Positions 25,506 through 32,840 of a stretch of 64,000 bases of DNA are shown here, in pieces. This stretch comes from Candidatus Centipeda massiliensis. GTDB taxonomy: Bacteria > Bacillota > Negativicutes > Selenomonadales > Selenomonadaceae. The notes under the pieces are model-generated. The model did no database searches, was not told where the DNA came from, and worked only from the letters and a program-made list of their open reading frames with translations. A program made the position numbers and the translations under genes. The stretch is taken from the NCBI RefSeq assembly GCF_900290285.1, contig NZ_LT985754.1:127877-191876 (forward strand), written 5' to 3'. Position 1 is the stretch's first letter. The number at the start of each line of letters is the position of its first letter.

Positions 25506-25531
25506 GGATTGCTGATACATTCAGTGATTCC
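25506..25531 (+). repeat. Short scar joining both ends of a family A element
   Basis: GGATTGCTGATA is followed directly by a few bases and TTCAGTGATTCC then TTAG: both termini of family A with the middle missing. It may be an internally deleted copy. Confidence 0.5.
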
Positions 25532-25553
25532 TTAGGAAAAGGAGCATCTCACT

Positions 25554-26468
25554 ATGAACACATGGAACACCCAGTGGAAGAAAACACTCGCGCTCGGCTG
25601 CGCGGCATTCCTGCTCGGCGGGAGCGCATGGGGCTATGCTGCACCGACCGTGACGGCGGCAAGCGGCGCGGCGTATGTGGAGAATCCGCAGGATGCACCG
25701 ATGCCTCTGCCGCTGACCGAGGAGGAGGTAAGCGCACAGCAGCTCGCCGATGCCGAGTACATGGCGCTGCTCTGGATGCGTACCTCGGCAGAGTACCGTG
25801 CGCTCTGCTATCAGGGCTACAATGCGGCGCTCATGGCGATCGACCGGGCGCAGGCGAACCCCGCCGCTCGCAGCGGCAAACCGCTCGCCATCGTCCTCGA
25901 CTGCGATGAGACCGTCACGGACAACACGCGCGCCATGGCAGCGGCTGCCGCCGCGGGCAACGGCCGCTACGATGCCCTCTGGTGGCGCGCGACCGTGCAC
26001 GAGGGACGCTCCGAGTCCATGCCGGGCGCGGTGGATTTCCTCAATGAGGTCGCACGGCGCGGCGTTGCCATCTTCTACGTCAGCAACCGCTGGAGTGAGG
26101 TCAACTTCGAGCCGACCATTGAGAACCTCACAGCACTCGGTTTCCCCTCCGTGGATGCAGAGCACCTCCTCCTCATGGAGGATCGGAAGATGAGTGACAA
26201 ACAGCCGCGCTTTGATCGGATCACAGAGGACTACGATGTCGTCGTCTACATGGGCGACAACGTGGGCGATCTCCCGCTCGGGACGAAGGGCATGAACCGC
26301 GCTGCGCGCAATGGCGCCATCGACGCGGCGCAGGAGGAGTTCGGCATCCAGTACATCGTCTTCCCGAACCCCGCCTACGGCTCCTGGGTCAGTGCCCTCG
26401 CCAAGGACTACATGACCATGAGTCCCGAGGCGCGCGAGGACTTCTATGCAAAGACACTGACGGAGTAA
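25554..26468 (+). CDS. 5'-nucleotidase, lipoprotein e(P4)-type class C acid phosphatase
   Basis: A 304-residue exported HAD phosphatase. The signal peptide spans roughly residues 1-30 (KKTLALGCAAFLLGGSAWGYAA). The HAD catalytic motif is AIVLDCDETVTDN (DxDxT) near residue 119, followed by GAVDFLNEVARRGVAIFYVSNR (motif II) and VVYMGDNVGDLP (motif IV acidic pair). The lead-in QLADAEYMALLWMRTSAEYRALCYQGYNAA is the family's N-terminal helix region. It would remove phosphate from nucleotides such as NMN in the periplasm. Unlike Haemophilus e(P4), no lipobox cysteine is seen at the cleavage region, although a Cys occurs at residue 15. AAAGGAG precedes the ATG. A hairpin follows the stop. Confidence 0.85.
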   Translation: MNTWNTQWKKTLALGCAAFLLGGSAWGYAAPTVTAASGAAYVENPQDAPMPLPLTEEEVSAQQLADAEYMALLWMRTSAEYRALCYQGYNAALMAIDRAQANPAARSGKPLAIVLDCDETVTDNTRAMAAAAAAGNGRYDALWWRATVHEGRSESMPGAVDFLNEVARRGVAIFYVSNRWSEVNFEPTIENLTALGFPSVDAEHLLLMEDRKMSDKQPRFDRITEDYDVVVYMGDNVGDLPLGTKGMNRAARNGAIDAAQEEFGIQYIVFPNPAYGSWVSALAKDYMTMSPEAREDFYAKTLTE

Positions 26469-26483
26469 TAGAACACAATGAAA

Positions 26484-26535
26484 AGAGCCCGTCTCTGCTC
26501 TCTTGTTGCACGAGGGAGTGGGGGCGGGCTCTCAT
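26484..26535 (+). terminator. Hairpin terminator after the phosphatase gene
   Basis: AGAGCCCG (26484-26491) pairs with CGGGCTCT (26525-26532) across a long loop; T-tract weak. Confidence 0.55.
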
Positions 26536-26614
26536 ATATTCAGTGATGAAAACGTGTCATGCACAGGCACATCAGCACAAAACACCAAAAGAAAAACCGA
26601 CTGCAAAGAAGCGG

Positions 26615-27054
26615 CTAGAAAAGGTCCGCATGAGAGCCTGTGCGGGAGGCAATCAGGATCAGTTTCCCTTTGTCGACAGCATATATGAGCAGCCAGTCCG
26701 GTGAGATATGACACTCTCGAAAACCAATATAGTCGCCCACGAGGGCATGATCCCGATACTTTTCGGGCAGCGATTTTTCCGCACAGAGTATTTGCAGAGC
26801 ATCATCGAGTTTTCGGATATCTGCCCCGCGTTTTCGCTGCCGTTTTAAGGAATCGCTGATAATAATGAAGTCTGTCAGATTAGTGCAGATTTTTTGTCCT
26901 GCCAAGGAGACAAACCGGACGCATAGCAGAGGCTATGTGGAGGATTTGTCAACACAGGCAGGGCGAAAACAGATGCACCAAGATGGCAGTGCTGAATTTA
27001 TCAGTGCTTCCTTAAGTCCTTGCGGAACTGTGCGGTAGTGACGAGCTCAAGCAT
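26615..27054 (-). pseudogene. YafQ-family toxin gene split by a family A element
   Basis: Reading on the minus strand, the toxin starts at ATG 27054 (eight bases overlapping the antitoxin stop) and reads MLELVTTAQFRKDL, then is cut by a family A insertion. Beyond it the frame resumes with KRQRKRGADIRKLDDAL and goes on through KYRDHALVGDYIGFRECHIS, PDWLLIYA and GSHADLF to the stop at 26615. Removing the 163-bp element plus one TTAA gives exactly 91 codons, a 90-residue YafQ, close to the 92 of E. coli. The catalytic His and Asp residues all lie in the distal half. A residual frame starting inside the element could still make that half, but without the N-terminal helix it is unlikely to work. 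Confidence 0.85.
26849..27011 (+). repeat. Family A MITE-like element, copy A4, inside yafQ (163 bp)
   Basis: Ends GGAATCGCTGATAA and TTTATCAGTGCTTCC with a TTAA direct repeat on both sides (26845-26848 and 27012-27015). It cuts a toxin gene whose frame is rebuilt when the element and one TTAA are removed: direct evidence of transposition with 4-bp target duplication. Confidence 0.9.
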
Positions 27055-27340
27055 CCGCATCCTCCGCATCCAGATCATGCATCAGGGCAGATAGTGACGG
27101 ATAGCGCTTCGCCTCGACTTTTCCGCTCATGATATCGCGTGCCTCCTGCATCGCAAGGAGAGTCTCCTTGTTGTAGCGGGGCTGCTTGGGTTGGAAGGGG
27201 AAGCCGCCCTCCATGATGGATGCATGAAGAAAGATGTTAATTGCATCGGTTACAGAGATGCCGAAACTGGAAAAAACATGCTCGGCCTGCGCCTTGATCG
27301 TTGGTTCAATGCGCATATTGATCGTTGCAGTCTTAGACAC
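27047..27340 (-). CDS. RelB/DinJ-family antitoxin (partner of the broken YafQ)
   Basis: A 97-residue ribbon-helix-helix antitoxin: MSKTATINMRIEPTIKAQAEHVFSSFGISVTDAINIFLHASI is the typical DinJ N-terminus and the acidic tail (LMHDLDAEDADA) would bind the toxin. GTG 27340 is chosen because AAGGAGG lies eight bases upstream; the frame to 27373 adds residues with no ribosome binding site. The toxin gene it should neutralise is interrupted, so this antitoxin is now an orphan, perhaps kept for autorepression or cross-protection against related toxins such as the pair at 22008-22551. Confidence 0.85.
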   Translation of the reverse strand: MSKTATINMRIEPTIKAQAEHVFSSFGISVTDAINIFLHASIMEGGFPFQPKQPRYNKETLLAMQEARDIMSGKVEAKRYPSLSALMHDLDAEDADA

Positions 27341-27497
27341 GGTACCAACCTCCTTTTCCTGATTGTAACGCAAAAATGAAGCACGTGCAACACAACGCTT
27401 CTTTTCAGCAGCCGATATTTATGATTTTGTCAGTGTGCAAGGCGTCCGAGGGAGCGGTTCTAAAAAAGATGTATCTTTGTATTTATTTGAAATATGT

Positions 27498-27503
27498 TAT
27501 AAT
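27498..27503 (+). promoter_or_regulatory. Extended -10 box before the helicase/R-M locus
   Basis: TGTTATAAT (TATAAT 27498-27503), 55 bases before the helicase start; very similar to the box at 25480. The -35 is weak (TTTGTA). It shows that the frame open from 27435 cannot be translated from its first codon. Confidence 0.5.
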
Positions 27504-27557
27504 AGGGACGCAAGTTTGATCGAGCCAATCTCTATGGGAAAGATTTGGTGGAGCAGA

Positions 27558-30500
27558 GTGAAGATATTCGATAACATCACAAACACGGTGCGCGACGATC
27601 TGCGGGCAGAGATTGTGCGCGGCAGCAGAGTGTCCATTGCGGCGGCGTGTTTCTCCATGTATGCGTATCAAGAGCTGCGTGAGCAGCTGGCGTCCGTGGA
27701 GGAGTTCCGCTTTCTCTTCACCTCGCCCACATTTATTCGGGAAAAGGCAGCAAAGGAGAAGCGCGAGTTCTACATCCCGCGTATCTCGCGTGAGACGAGC
27801 CTTTACGGCACGGAGTTCGAGGTGCGTCTGCGCAACGAGATGACGCAGCGTGCGATTGCGAAGGAGTGCGCGGACTGGATCCGTGCAAAGGCGCGGTTCA
27901 AATCCAACACCGGTGGCGAGCAGATGATGGGCTTCATGACGGTCTCTGCTGCCGAGAAGCAGACCGTCTATGTCCCGATGAGCGGCTTTACCACCGTGGA
28001 TCTCGGCTGCGAGCGCGGAAACAACGCCTATAACATCGTCCAGTGCATGGACGAGCCGCAGGCGACACAGATGTATATGCGCACCTTTGACGAACTCTGG
28101 AACGACCCTATGCGCATGCAGGACGTGACAGATGCCGTCATTGAGAACATCAGCACCGCCTATGCAGAGCATGCGCCCGAGATGATCTACTTTACAACCC
28201 TCTATCACGTATTCAGTGAGTTCCTGGGTGATCTGTCCGAGAACGAGCTGCCGGATGAAAAAGTCGGATTCAAAAAGAGCAAAATATGGGGTATGCTCTA
28301 CGACTTCCAGCGCGATGCCGTTCTCGCCATCATCAACAAGCTCGAGAAATACAACGGCTGCATCCTCGCGGACAGCGTCGGTCTCGGCAAGACATTTACC
28401 GCACTTGCCGTCATGAAATACTATGAGGAGTGCAACAAGAACATCCTCGTCCTGTGCCCGAAAAAGCTCGCGGAGAACTGGAACACCTACCAGGACAACT
28501 ACGTCAACAACCCCCTTGCTGCGGATCGTCTGAACTACAATGTGCTCTTCCATACCGACCTCTCGCGCAGCCACGGACAGTCAAACGGGCTCGATCTGGA
28601 TCGCCTGAACTGGGGGAACTATCACCTCGTCGTTATCGACGAGTCGCACAACTTCCGCAACGGCATCGGAACGCACAGCCATACGCAGGAGAACCGCTAT
28701 CAGCGGCTCATGGAGCGCGTCATCCGCGCCGGCGTTCGGACCAAGGTCCTCATGCTCTCTGCGACGCCGGTCAACAACCGCTTTACCGATCTAAAGAACC
28801 AGCTCGCCCTCGCCTACGCGGGGCACGCGGCAAACCTCGACGAGCGCCTCGACACATCGAGGAGCATCGAGGACATCTTTCGGCAGGCACAGAGCGCATT
28901 CAACACATGGAGCAAAGAGGAGCCTGGGGAACGCACGACGGACACACTGCTGCGCAAACTCGACTTTGACTTCTTCGAGCTGCTCGACAGCGGCACCATC
29001 GCACGCTCGCGCAGACACATCGAGAAATATTATGACACGAGCGCCATTGGCAAATTCCCCGCACGCCTGAAACCCATCTCCCTCCGCCCGCAGCTCACAG
29101 ATCTGGCGGGCGCGATCAACTATCATGAGATCTACGAGCAGCTCATACAGCTCACACTCTGCATCTATACGCCGTCGGACTACATCCACCCGAGCAGACG
29201 CGACAAATACAAAGACCTCACCCACAACAAGGGAGAGAACCTGACGCAGACAGGGCGCGAGCGCGGCATGCAGCGGCTGATGAGCATCAACCTGCTCAAA
29301 CGCCTCGAGAGCTCCGTCCACTCGTTCCGTCTGACCCTTGGTAAAATCAAGGCGGGCATCGATACTGCGATCACTGAGATCAACCGCTTCGAGCAGTCCG
29401 GCCGCGCGGAGCTCCCTCTGTATGAGATGGAGACATCCGACCTTGATATGGATGATGAGAATACAGAACTCTTTGCCGTCGGTAAAAAGGTGCCCGTCGA
29501 CCTGGCAGACATGGACTGGAAATCATGGCGGAGGGAGCTGAAAAAGGACAGCGAAATACTGGGCGTCCTCACGAAAATGGTGGCGGACATCACCCCTGCA
29601 CACGATACGAAGCTGCAGGAACTCCTGCGCCTCATCGCGGACAAGATCGAGCACCCCATCAACGAAGGCAATCGCCGTGTTCTCGTCTTTTCGGCATTTT
29701 CTGATACAGCGGAGTACCTCTACGAGCACGTCAGTATGTATCTCAAGGAAACATACGGCTGCGACACGGCACTCATCACCGGCTCCATCGACGGGCGCAC
29801 AACGATCGCGGGCTTTCGCGCAACGCTCAACAACGTACTGACCTGCTTCTCCCCCCTCTCGAAGGGGCGGGACGTACTCATGCCGGGCAGCACGGCGGAC
29901 ATCACCGTCCTGATCGCGACGGACTGCATCTCCGAGGGACAGAACCTGCAGGACTGCGACTACATGGTCAACTACGACATCCACTGGAACCCCGTGCGCA
30001 TCATCCAGCGGTTTGGGCGCATTGACCGCATCGGCAGTCGGAATGCGTGCATACAGCTCGTGAACTTCTGGCCGGATCTGACCCTCGACGACTACATCAA
30101 CCTCAAGCCGCGCGTCGAGTCGCGCATGCGGCTCAGCATCATGACCTCTACGGGCGACGATGATCTCATCAACCCAGAGGAAAAGGGCGACCTAGAGTAT
30201 CGTAAAATGCAGCTGAAACGCCTGCAGGAGGAGGTCGTTGACATCGAGGATATGAGCGACGGCATCTCCATCATGGATCTCGGACTCAACGAATTCCGCC
30301 TCGACCTGCTCGCCTATCTGAAGGATCACGGCGATATGGACAAGAAGCCGCGCGGACTGCACGCTGTCGTTCCTGCCACGGATGAGCTCGGCGCGGGCGT
30401 CATCTTCGTCCTGAAGAACATCCGCGGCAGCCTAGGCGTTGATACACGCAACCGCATTCACCCATTCTATATGGTCTACATCGGGCAGGATGGGACAATA

Positions 30501-30791
30501 CTCTGCGATTATCAGAATCCAAAGAAGATGCTCGACGATATCCGTCTCCTCTGCCGCGGGAAGATGGAGCCGATCCGTGCGGCATACGAGCCGTTCAACC
30601 GTGAGACGGACGACGGGCGCGATATGCGCGCCGTCTCTGCACTGCTGAACGATGCAATCCGCTCCATCATCGACGTAAAGGAGGAGAGCGACATCGACAG
30701 CCTCTTCTCTGCGGGCGGAACAAACGCCCTGCGAAACGATGTTGCGGGTCTCGACGACTTTGAGCTCATCTGCTTCCTCGTCGTGCGGTAG
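27558..30791 (+). CDS. SNF2-type helicase with N-terminal phospholipase D-like domain (type III R-M associated)
   Basis: A 1077-residue protein beginning (M)KIFDNITNTVRDDL. Residues 1-200 form a PLD-like domain (GSRVSIAAACFSMYAYQEL, FRFLFTSPTF) without an obvious intact HKD motif. The motor follows: Walker A LADSVGLGKTFTALAV near residue 273, VVIDESHNFRNG (DESH) near 358, MLSATPVNNR, and motif VI QRFGRIDRIGS near 816, preceded by LIATDCISEGQNLQ. This is the SNF2/RapA-like translocase found beside DUF4391 and Mod/Res genes. GTG 27558 is preferred: GGTGGAG lies four bases upstream and a promoter -10 sits between it and earlier start codons. It probably moves along DNA and supports restriction; its exact job is unknown. 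It heads a co-directional six-gene cluster. Confidence 0.82.
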   Translation: MKIFDNITNTVRDDLRAEIVRGSRVSIAAACFSMYAYQELREQLASVEEFRFLFTSPTFIREKAAKEKREFYIPRISRETSLYGTEFEVRLRNEMTQRAIAKECADWIRAKARFKSNTGGEQMMGFMTVSAAEKQTVYVPMSGFTTVDLGCERGNNAYNIVQCMDEPQATQMYMRTFDELWNDPMRMQDVTDAVIENISTAYAEHAPEMIYFTTLYHVFSEFLGDLSENELPDEKVGFKKSKIWGMLYDFQRDAVLAIINKLEKYNGCILADSVGLGKTFTALAVMKYYEECNKNILVLCPKKLAENWNTYQDNYVNNPLAADRLNYNVLFHTDLSRSHGQSNGLDLDRLNWGNYHLVVIDESHNFRNGIGTHSHTQENRYQRLMERVIRAGVRTKVLMLSATPVNNRFTDLKNQLALAYAGHAANLDERLDTSRSIEDIFRQAQSAFNTWSKEEPGERTTDTLLRKLDFDFFELLDSGTIARSRRHIEKYYDTSAIGKFPARLKPISLRPQLTDLAGAINYHEIYEQLIQLTLCIYTPSDYIHPSRRDKYKDLTHNKGENLTQTGRERGMQRLMSINLLKRLESSVHSFRLTLGKIKAGIDTAITEINRFEQSGRAELPLYEMETSDLDMDDENTELFAVGKKVPVDLADMDWKSWRRELKKDSEILGVLTKMVADITPAHDTKLQELLRLIADKIEHPINEGNRRVLVFSAFSDTAEYLYEHVSMYLKETYGCDTALITGSIDGRTTIAGFRATLNNVLTCFSPLSKGRDVLMPGSTADITVLIATDCISEGQNLQDCDYMVNYDIHWNPVRIIQRFGRIDRIGSRNACIQLVNFWPDLTLDDYINLKPRVESRMRLSIMTSTGDDDLINPEEKGDLEYRKMQLKRLQEEVVDIEDMSDGISIMDLGLNEFRLDLLAYLKDHGDMDKKPRGLHAVVPATDELGAGVIFVLKNIRGSLGVDTRNRIHPFYMVYIGQDGTILCDYQNPKKMLDDIRLLCRGKMEPIRAAYEPFNRETDDGRDMRAVSALLNDAIRSIIDVKEESDIDSLFSAGGTNALRNDVAGLDDFELICFLVVR

Positions 30792-30806
30792 GATCGGAGG
30801 GAGAAT

Positions 30807-31454
30807 ATGCTCGGACTGCCGGCCTCTACGGAACTCAATCGGAGAATCCCAAAACAGAAAATCTATGGCAAATGCGAGCCTAGTCCTGCGCTCAAAAAGG
30901 CGTTCAGCGCGCAGATCGCATCCATCCACTGGCGCAACAAGATCGCGCCGGACGTGCTGAACCTCGCCGCAGGGAAGGAGGTGCAGGAGCTCGAGGTATT
31001 CGAGCTGCGTCTGAACGATGGGCAAATTGATGAGGCTGTTCTGCGCCTCATTGACCGTGCGATCCCGTATCACATCCTCTTTGTCCTCGTGTGGGAGGAT
31101 CGGATGCGCCTTGCTGTTGCCTACAAAGAAACGCCCGACGCAAAGAGAACGGGCGTGCGGGTGGAGCGGTACTATTATACAGACTGGATGCCTGTGGGGG
31201 AGGCCGCTCTGCGCATCGAGGGGCTGTCGATGGATGCCGTCTATGAGAATCTCGTCCGCCGGATTGCGGGCAGTGCGCTCGGAGATGCGCCGACATCGAC
31301 CCTCCGGGAGAGCGTCGCGGCGCAGGGACGCAGAGAGCGCGTCGAAAAGCAGATTGCTGCGCTCGAGGCGAAGATCCGGCGGGAGAAACAGCCAAAGAAA
31401 AAATTTGAACTTGTGCAGCAGCTGCGGGCGCTGCAAAATATGATAGAGTTGTAG
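30807..31454 (+). CDS. DUF4391 domain protein of the R-M locus
   Basis: A 215-residue protein matching DUF4391: LPASTELNRRIPKQKIYG at the start, IHWRNKIAPDVLNLAAGKEVQELEVFEL, then RAIPYHILFVLVWEDRMRLAVAYKE and YYTDWMP. The C-terminal 50 residues are charged and probably coiled coil (RERVEKQIAALEAKIRREKQ). DUF4391 proteins regularly sit between the PLD-SNF2 helicase and a type III Mod gene, but have no known activity. GGAGG precedes ATG 30807, 15 bp after the helicase stop. In this locus its stop is followed at once by AT-rich DNA carrying two unrelated genes instead of mod. Confidence 0.82.
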   Translation: MLGLPASTELNRRIPKQKIYGKCEPSPALKKAFSAQIASIHWRNKIAPDVLNLAAGKEVQELEVFELRLNDGQIDEAVLRLIDRAIPYHILFVLVWEDRMRLAVAYKETPDAKRTGVRVERYYYTDWMPVGEAALRIEGLSMDAVYENLVRRIAGSALGDAPTSTLRESVAAQGRRERVEKQIAALEAKIRREKQPKKKFELVQQLRALQNMIEL

Positions 31455-31470
31455 ATGTTTGGAGATTATT

Positions 31471-31998
31471 ATGGACTGGTGCTATAGAGCTCTTCTTACA
31501 CTAAATGCTACATCATGGATGCTCGTTGTTTATGGGATTAAGTCGCAGTATAAGATTTATGATGTTTCGACCTTGGAAACAGGACTAGCTCTTCTATTTA
31601 TTCCAATAATCTTGTCTTTTTTAGCACTTATATGCGCAAGATGGCTGGATGATGACTCGTTGACTTGTTGCCGGGAGAGTTCTTTGGCGGATAATGAATT
31701 TCTTCCTGTGTACTTAGGGTATTTTTTTGTTTCGTTATCCGTGCCGGATAATATTACAATGGGATTTCTATATGGAATCGTTTTTGTATTTACGTGGTTT
31801 TCCCAGACACAATACTTTAACCCGTTATATTTACTATTGGGGTATCATTACTATCATGTCCTTACAAAAGAGAGGACAAGAATATTTATCATTGCTCGCG
31901 GGAATGTTATTCGAAATCGAAAGGAGATGTCATTCGAACATCTTAAAAGATTAAATGATACAACCTATTTAGTAATTAGGCAGGAGGAAAGGAAATGA
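31471..31998 (+). CDS. Four-helix membrane protein, KwaA-like (candidate Kiwa defence subunit)
   Basis: A 175-residue protein with about four membrane segments: near residues 5-20, 35-58 (LALLFIPIILSFLALICARW), 80-95 and 98-125, then a cytosolic tail of about 50 residues (KERTRIFIIARGNVIRN, FEHLKRLNDTTYLVI). Size, four-helix layout and the Ile-Arg-Asn / Arg-x-Asn-Asp-x-Thr tail suggest KwaA, the membrane sensor of Kiwa, which detects phage attachment and works with KwaB. GGAG sits six bases before ATG 31471; a TTG at 31459 is less likely. Its base composition is far more AT-rich than its neighbours, with different codon use, a sign of separate transfer. The KwaA call is from recollection of family features and needs a profile search; the membrane topology is visible. 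Confidence 0.6.
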   Translation: MDWCYRALLTLNATSWMLVVYGIKSQYKIYDVSTLETGLALLFIPIILSFLALICARWLDDDSLTCCRESSLADNEFLPVYLGYFFVSLSVPDNITMGFLYGIVFVFTWFSQTQYFNPLYLLLGYHYYHVLTKERTRIFIIARGNVIRNRKEMSFEHLKRLNDTTYLVIRQEERK

Positions 31999-32831
31999 CA
32001 CATGTTTTTGCTAAGTTGAGAATACGTGGAAATAGCAATAAATATCGAAAGGTGTTGTCTACAAAAAATGATATATATAGCAATATAGAATACTTAATTA
32101 TAGATGCAGTTTCATACAATCCAGGTGCCAAATTAGATCCTGGAGAATGGTTTATGATACTGGAGTTTTCGAAACAAAGATTTAGCATTGACATAACAAG
32201 TGGAGCTTGGGAAACAGTTGATTACGATAGTTTGAAAAAAGAGGAATACGGAAATATAGATTTTTTGTTTGCAAAGAATGATAACGGTATATTTTTTCAA
32301 AGAGTTACGAAAGCTAAGCTGGTGAGAAAAAAGCATATTTGGGAGTTTGGTGGAAAATTCCGATATGTTCCTGATGCAGGGGTATTAGCGCTTAATGATT
32401 ATCCAGATGCAATCTATGTGCCTCAGAAAGACTTATTATATTTTCAAAGGTTCGAGACAGCATCTATGATATTTAAGGGTATGGAAATATTGTATCGAGA
32501 AGCTACCGATCAGGAAGTAAAGGCGTTCTTATCGAATTCGTTTATAACTCTTATGGATGGCTTTGAAACCGATAAGGTTAAAAAAACGAATCGAAAACTT
32601 ATTGCACAAGCAGTGGATCAGTTTTCAAATATGAAACAAGAGGATAGGGAGAAGATATTTTCTTATATTAAAGAATATTGCCCTAATCTTTCCGTGGAAG
32701 GTCAACAATTTGCAATTAGCTCCAACAAGGATTTAAAAATGCTTTTATATGGTATTGGACAACGCTTCTATACGACACCCGTTGGAGACGAGCAGAGGGT
32801 GGCAAATTCTACGATTGCTCTTAATTTGTGA
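31995..32831 (+). CDS. KwaB-like (DUF4868-type) cytosolic partner
   Basis: A 278-residue soluble protein joined to the previous gene by an ATGA overlap, so the two are made together. It has no catalytic motif I recognise. The middle reads IDFLFAKNDNGIFFQRV, then PDAIYVPQKDLLYFQRFE, ILYREATDQEVKAFLSNS, NRKLIAQAVDQFSNM, and near the end LLYGIGQRFYTTPVGDEQRVANS. The mid-protein pattern of a hydrophobic strand followed by a PDA-Ile-Tyr motif and the pairing with a four-helix membrane protein fit KwaB of Kiwa (usually about 315 residues), which binds DNA at the membrane. It is strongly AT-rich, like its partner. It may instead be an unnamed family; the paired AT-rich cassette is certain, the name is not. 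Confidence 0.5.
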   Translation: MTHVFAKLRIRGNSNKYRKVLSTKNDIYSNIEYLIIDAVSYNPGAKLDPGEWFMILEFSKQRFSIDITSGAWETVDYDSLKKEEYGNIDFLFAKNDNGIFFQRVTKAKLVRKKHIWEFGGKFRYVPDAGVLALNDYPDAIYVPQKDLLYFQRFETASMIFKGMEILYREATDQEVKAFLSNSFITLMDGFETDKVKKTNRKLIAQAVDQFSNMKQEDREKIFSYIKEYCPNLSVEGQQFAISSNKDLKMLLYGIGQRFYTTPVGDEQRVANSTIALNL

Positions 32832-32840
32832 GGTGTTAGG

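Larger units (their letters stand above)
25266..25553. other. Intergenic region: gene remnant, T-rich hairpin, promoter-like -10, MITE scar
   Basis: This 288-bp stretch has no intact gene. It contains the isochorismatase tail remnant (25382-25423), a weak GGCTG-GCAGC hairpin followed by nine T (about 25436-25463), a TGTTATAAT extended -10 box (TATAAT 25480-25485) that could drive the phosphatase gene, and a short family A scar (25506-25531). Confidence 0.55.

Noticed and set aside
26615..26905. 96-residue ORF that looks like a complete small gene
   Set aside because: Its first 20 codons come from the family A element; the rest is the distal half of the split yafQ gene.
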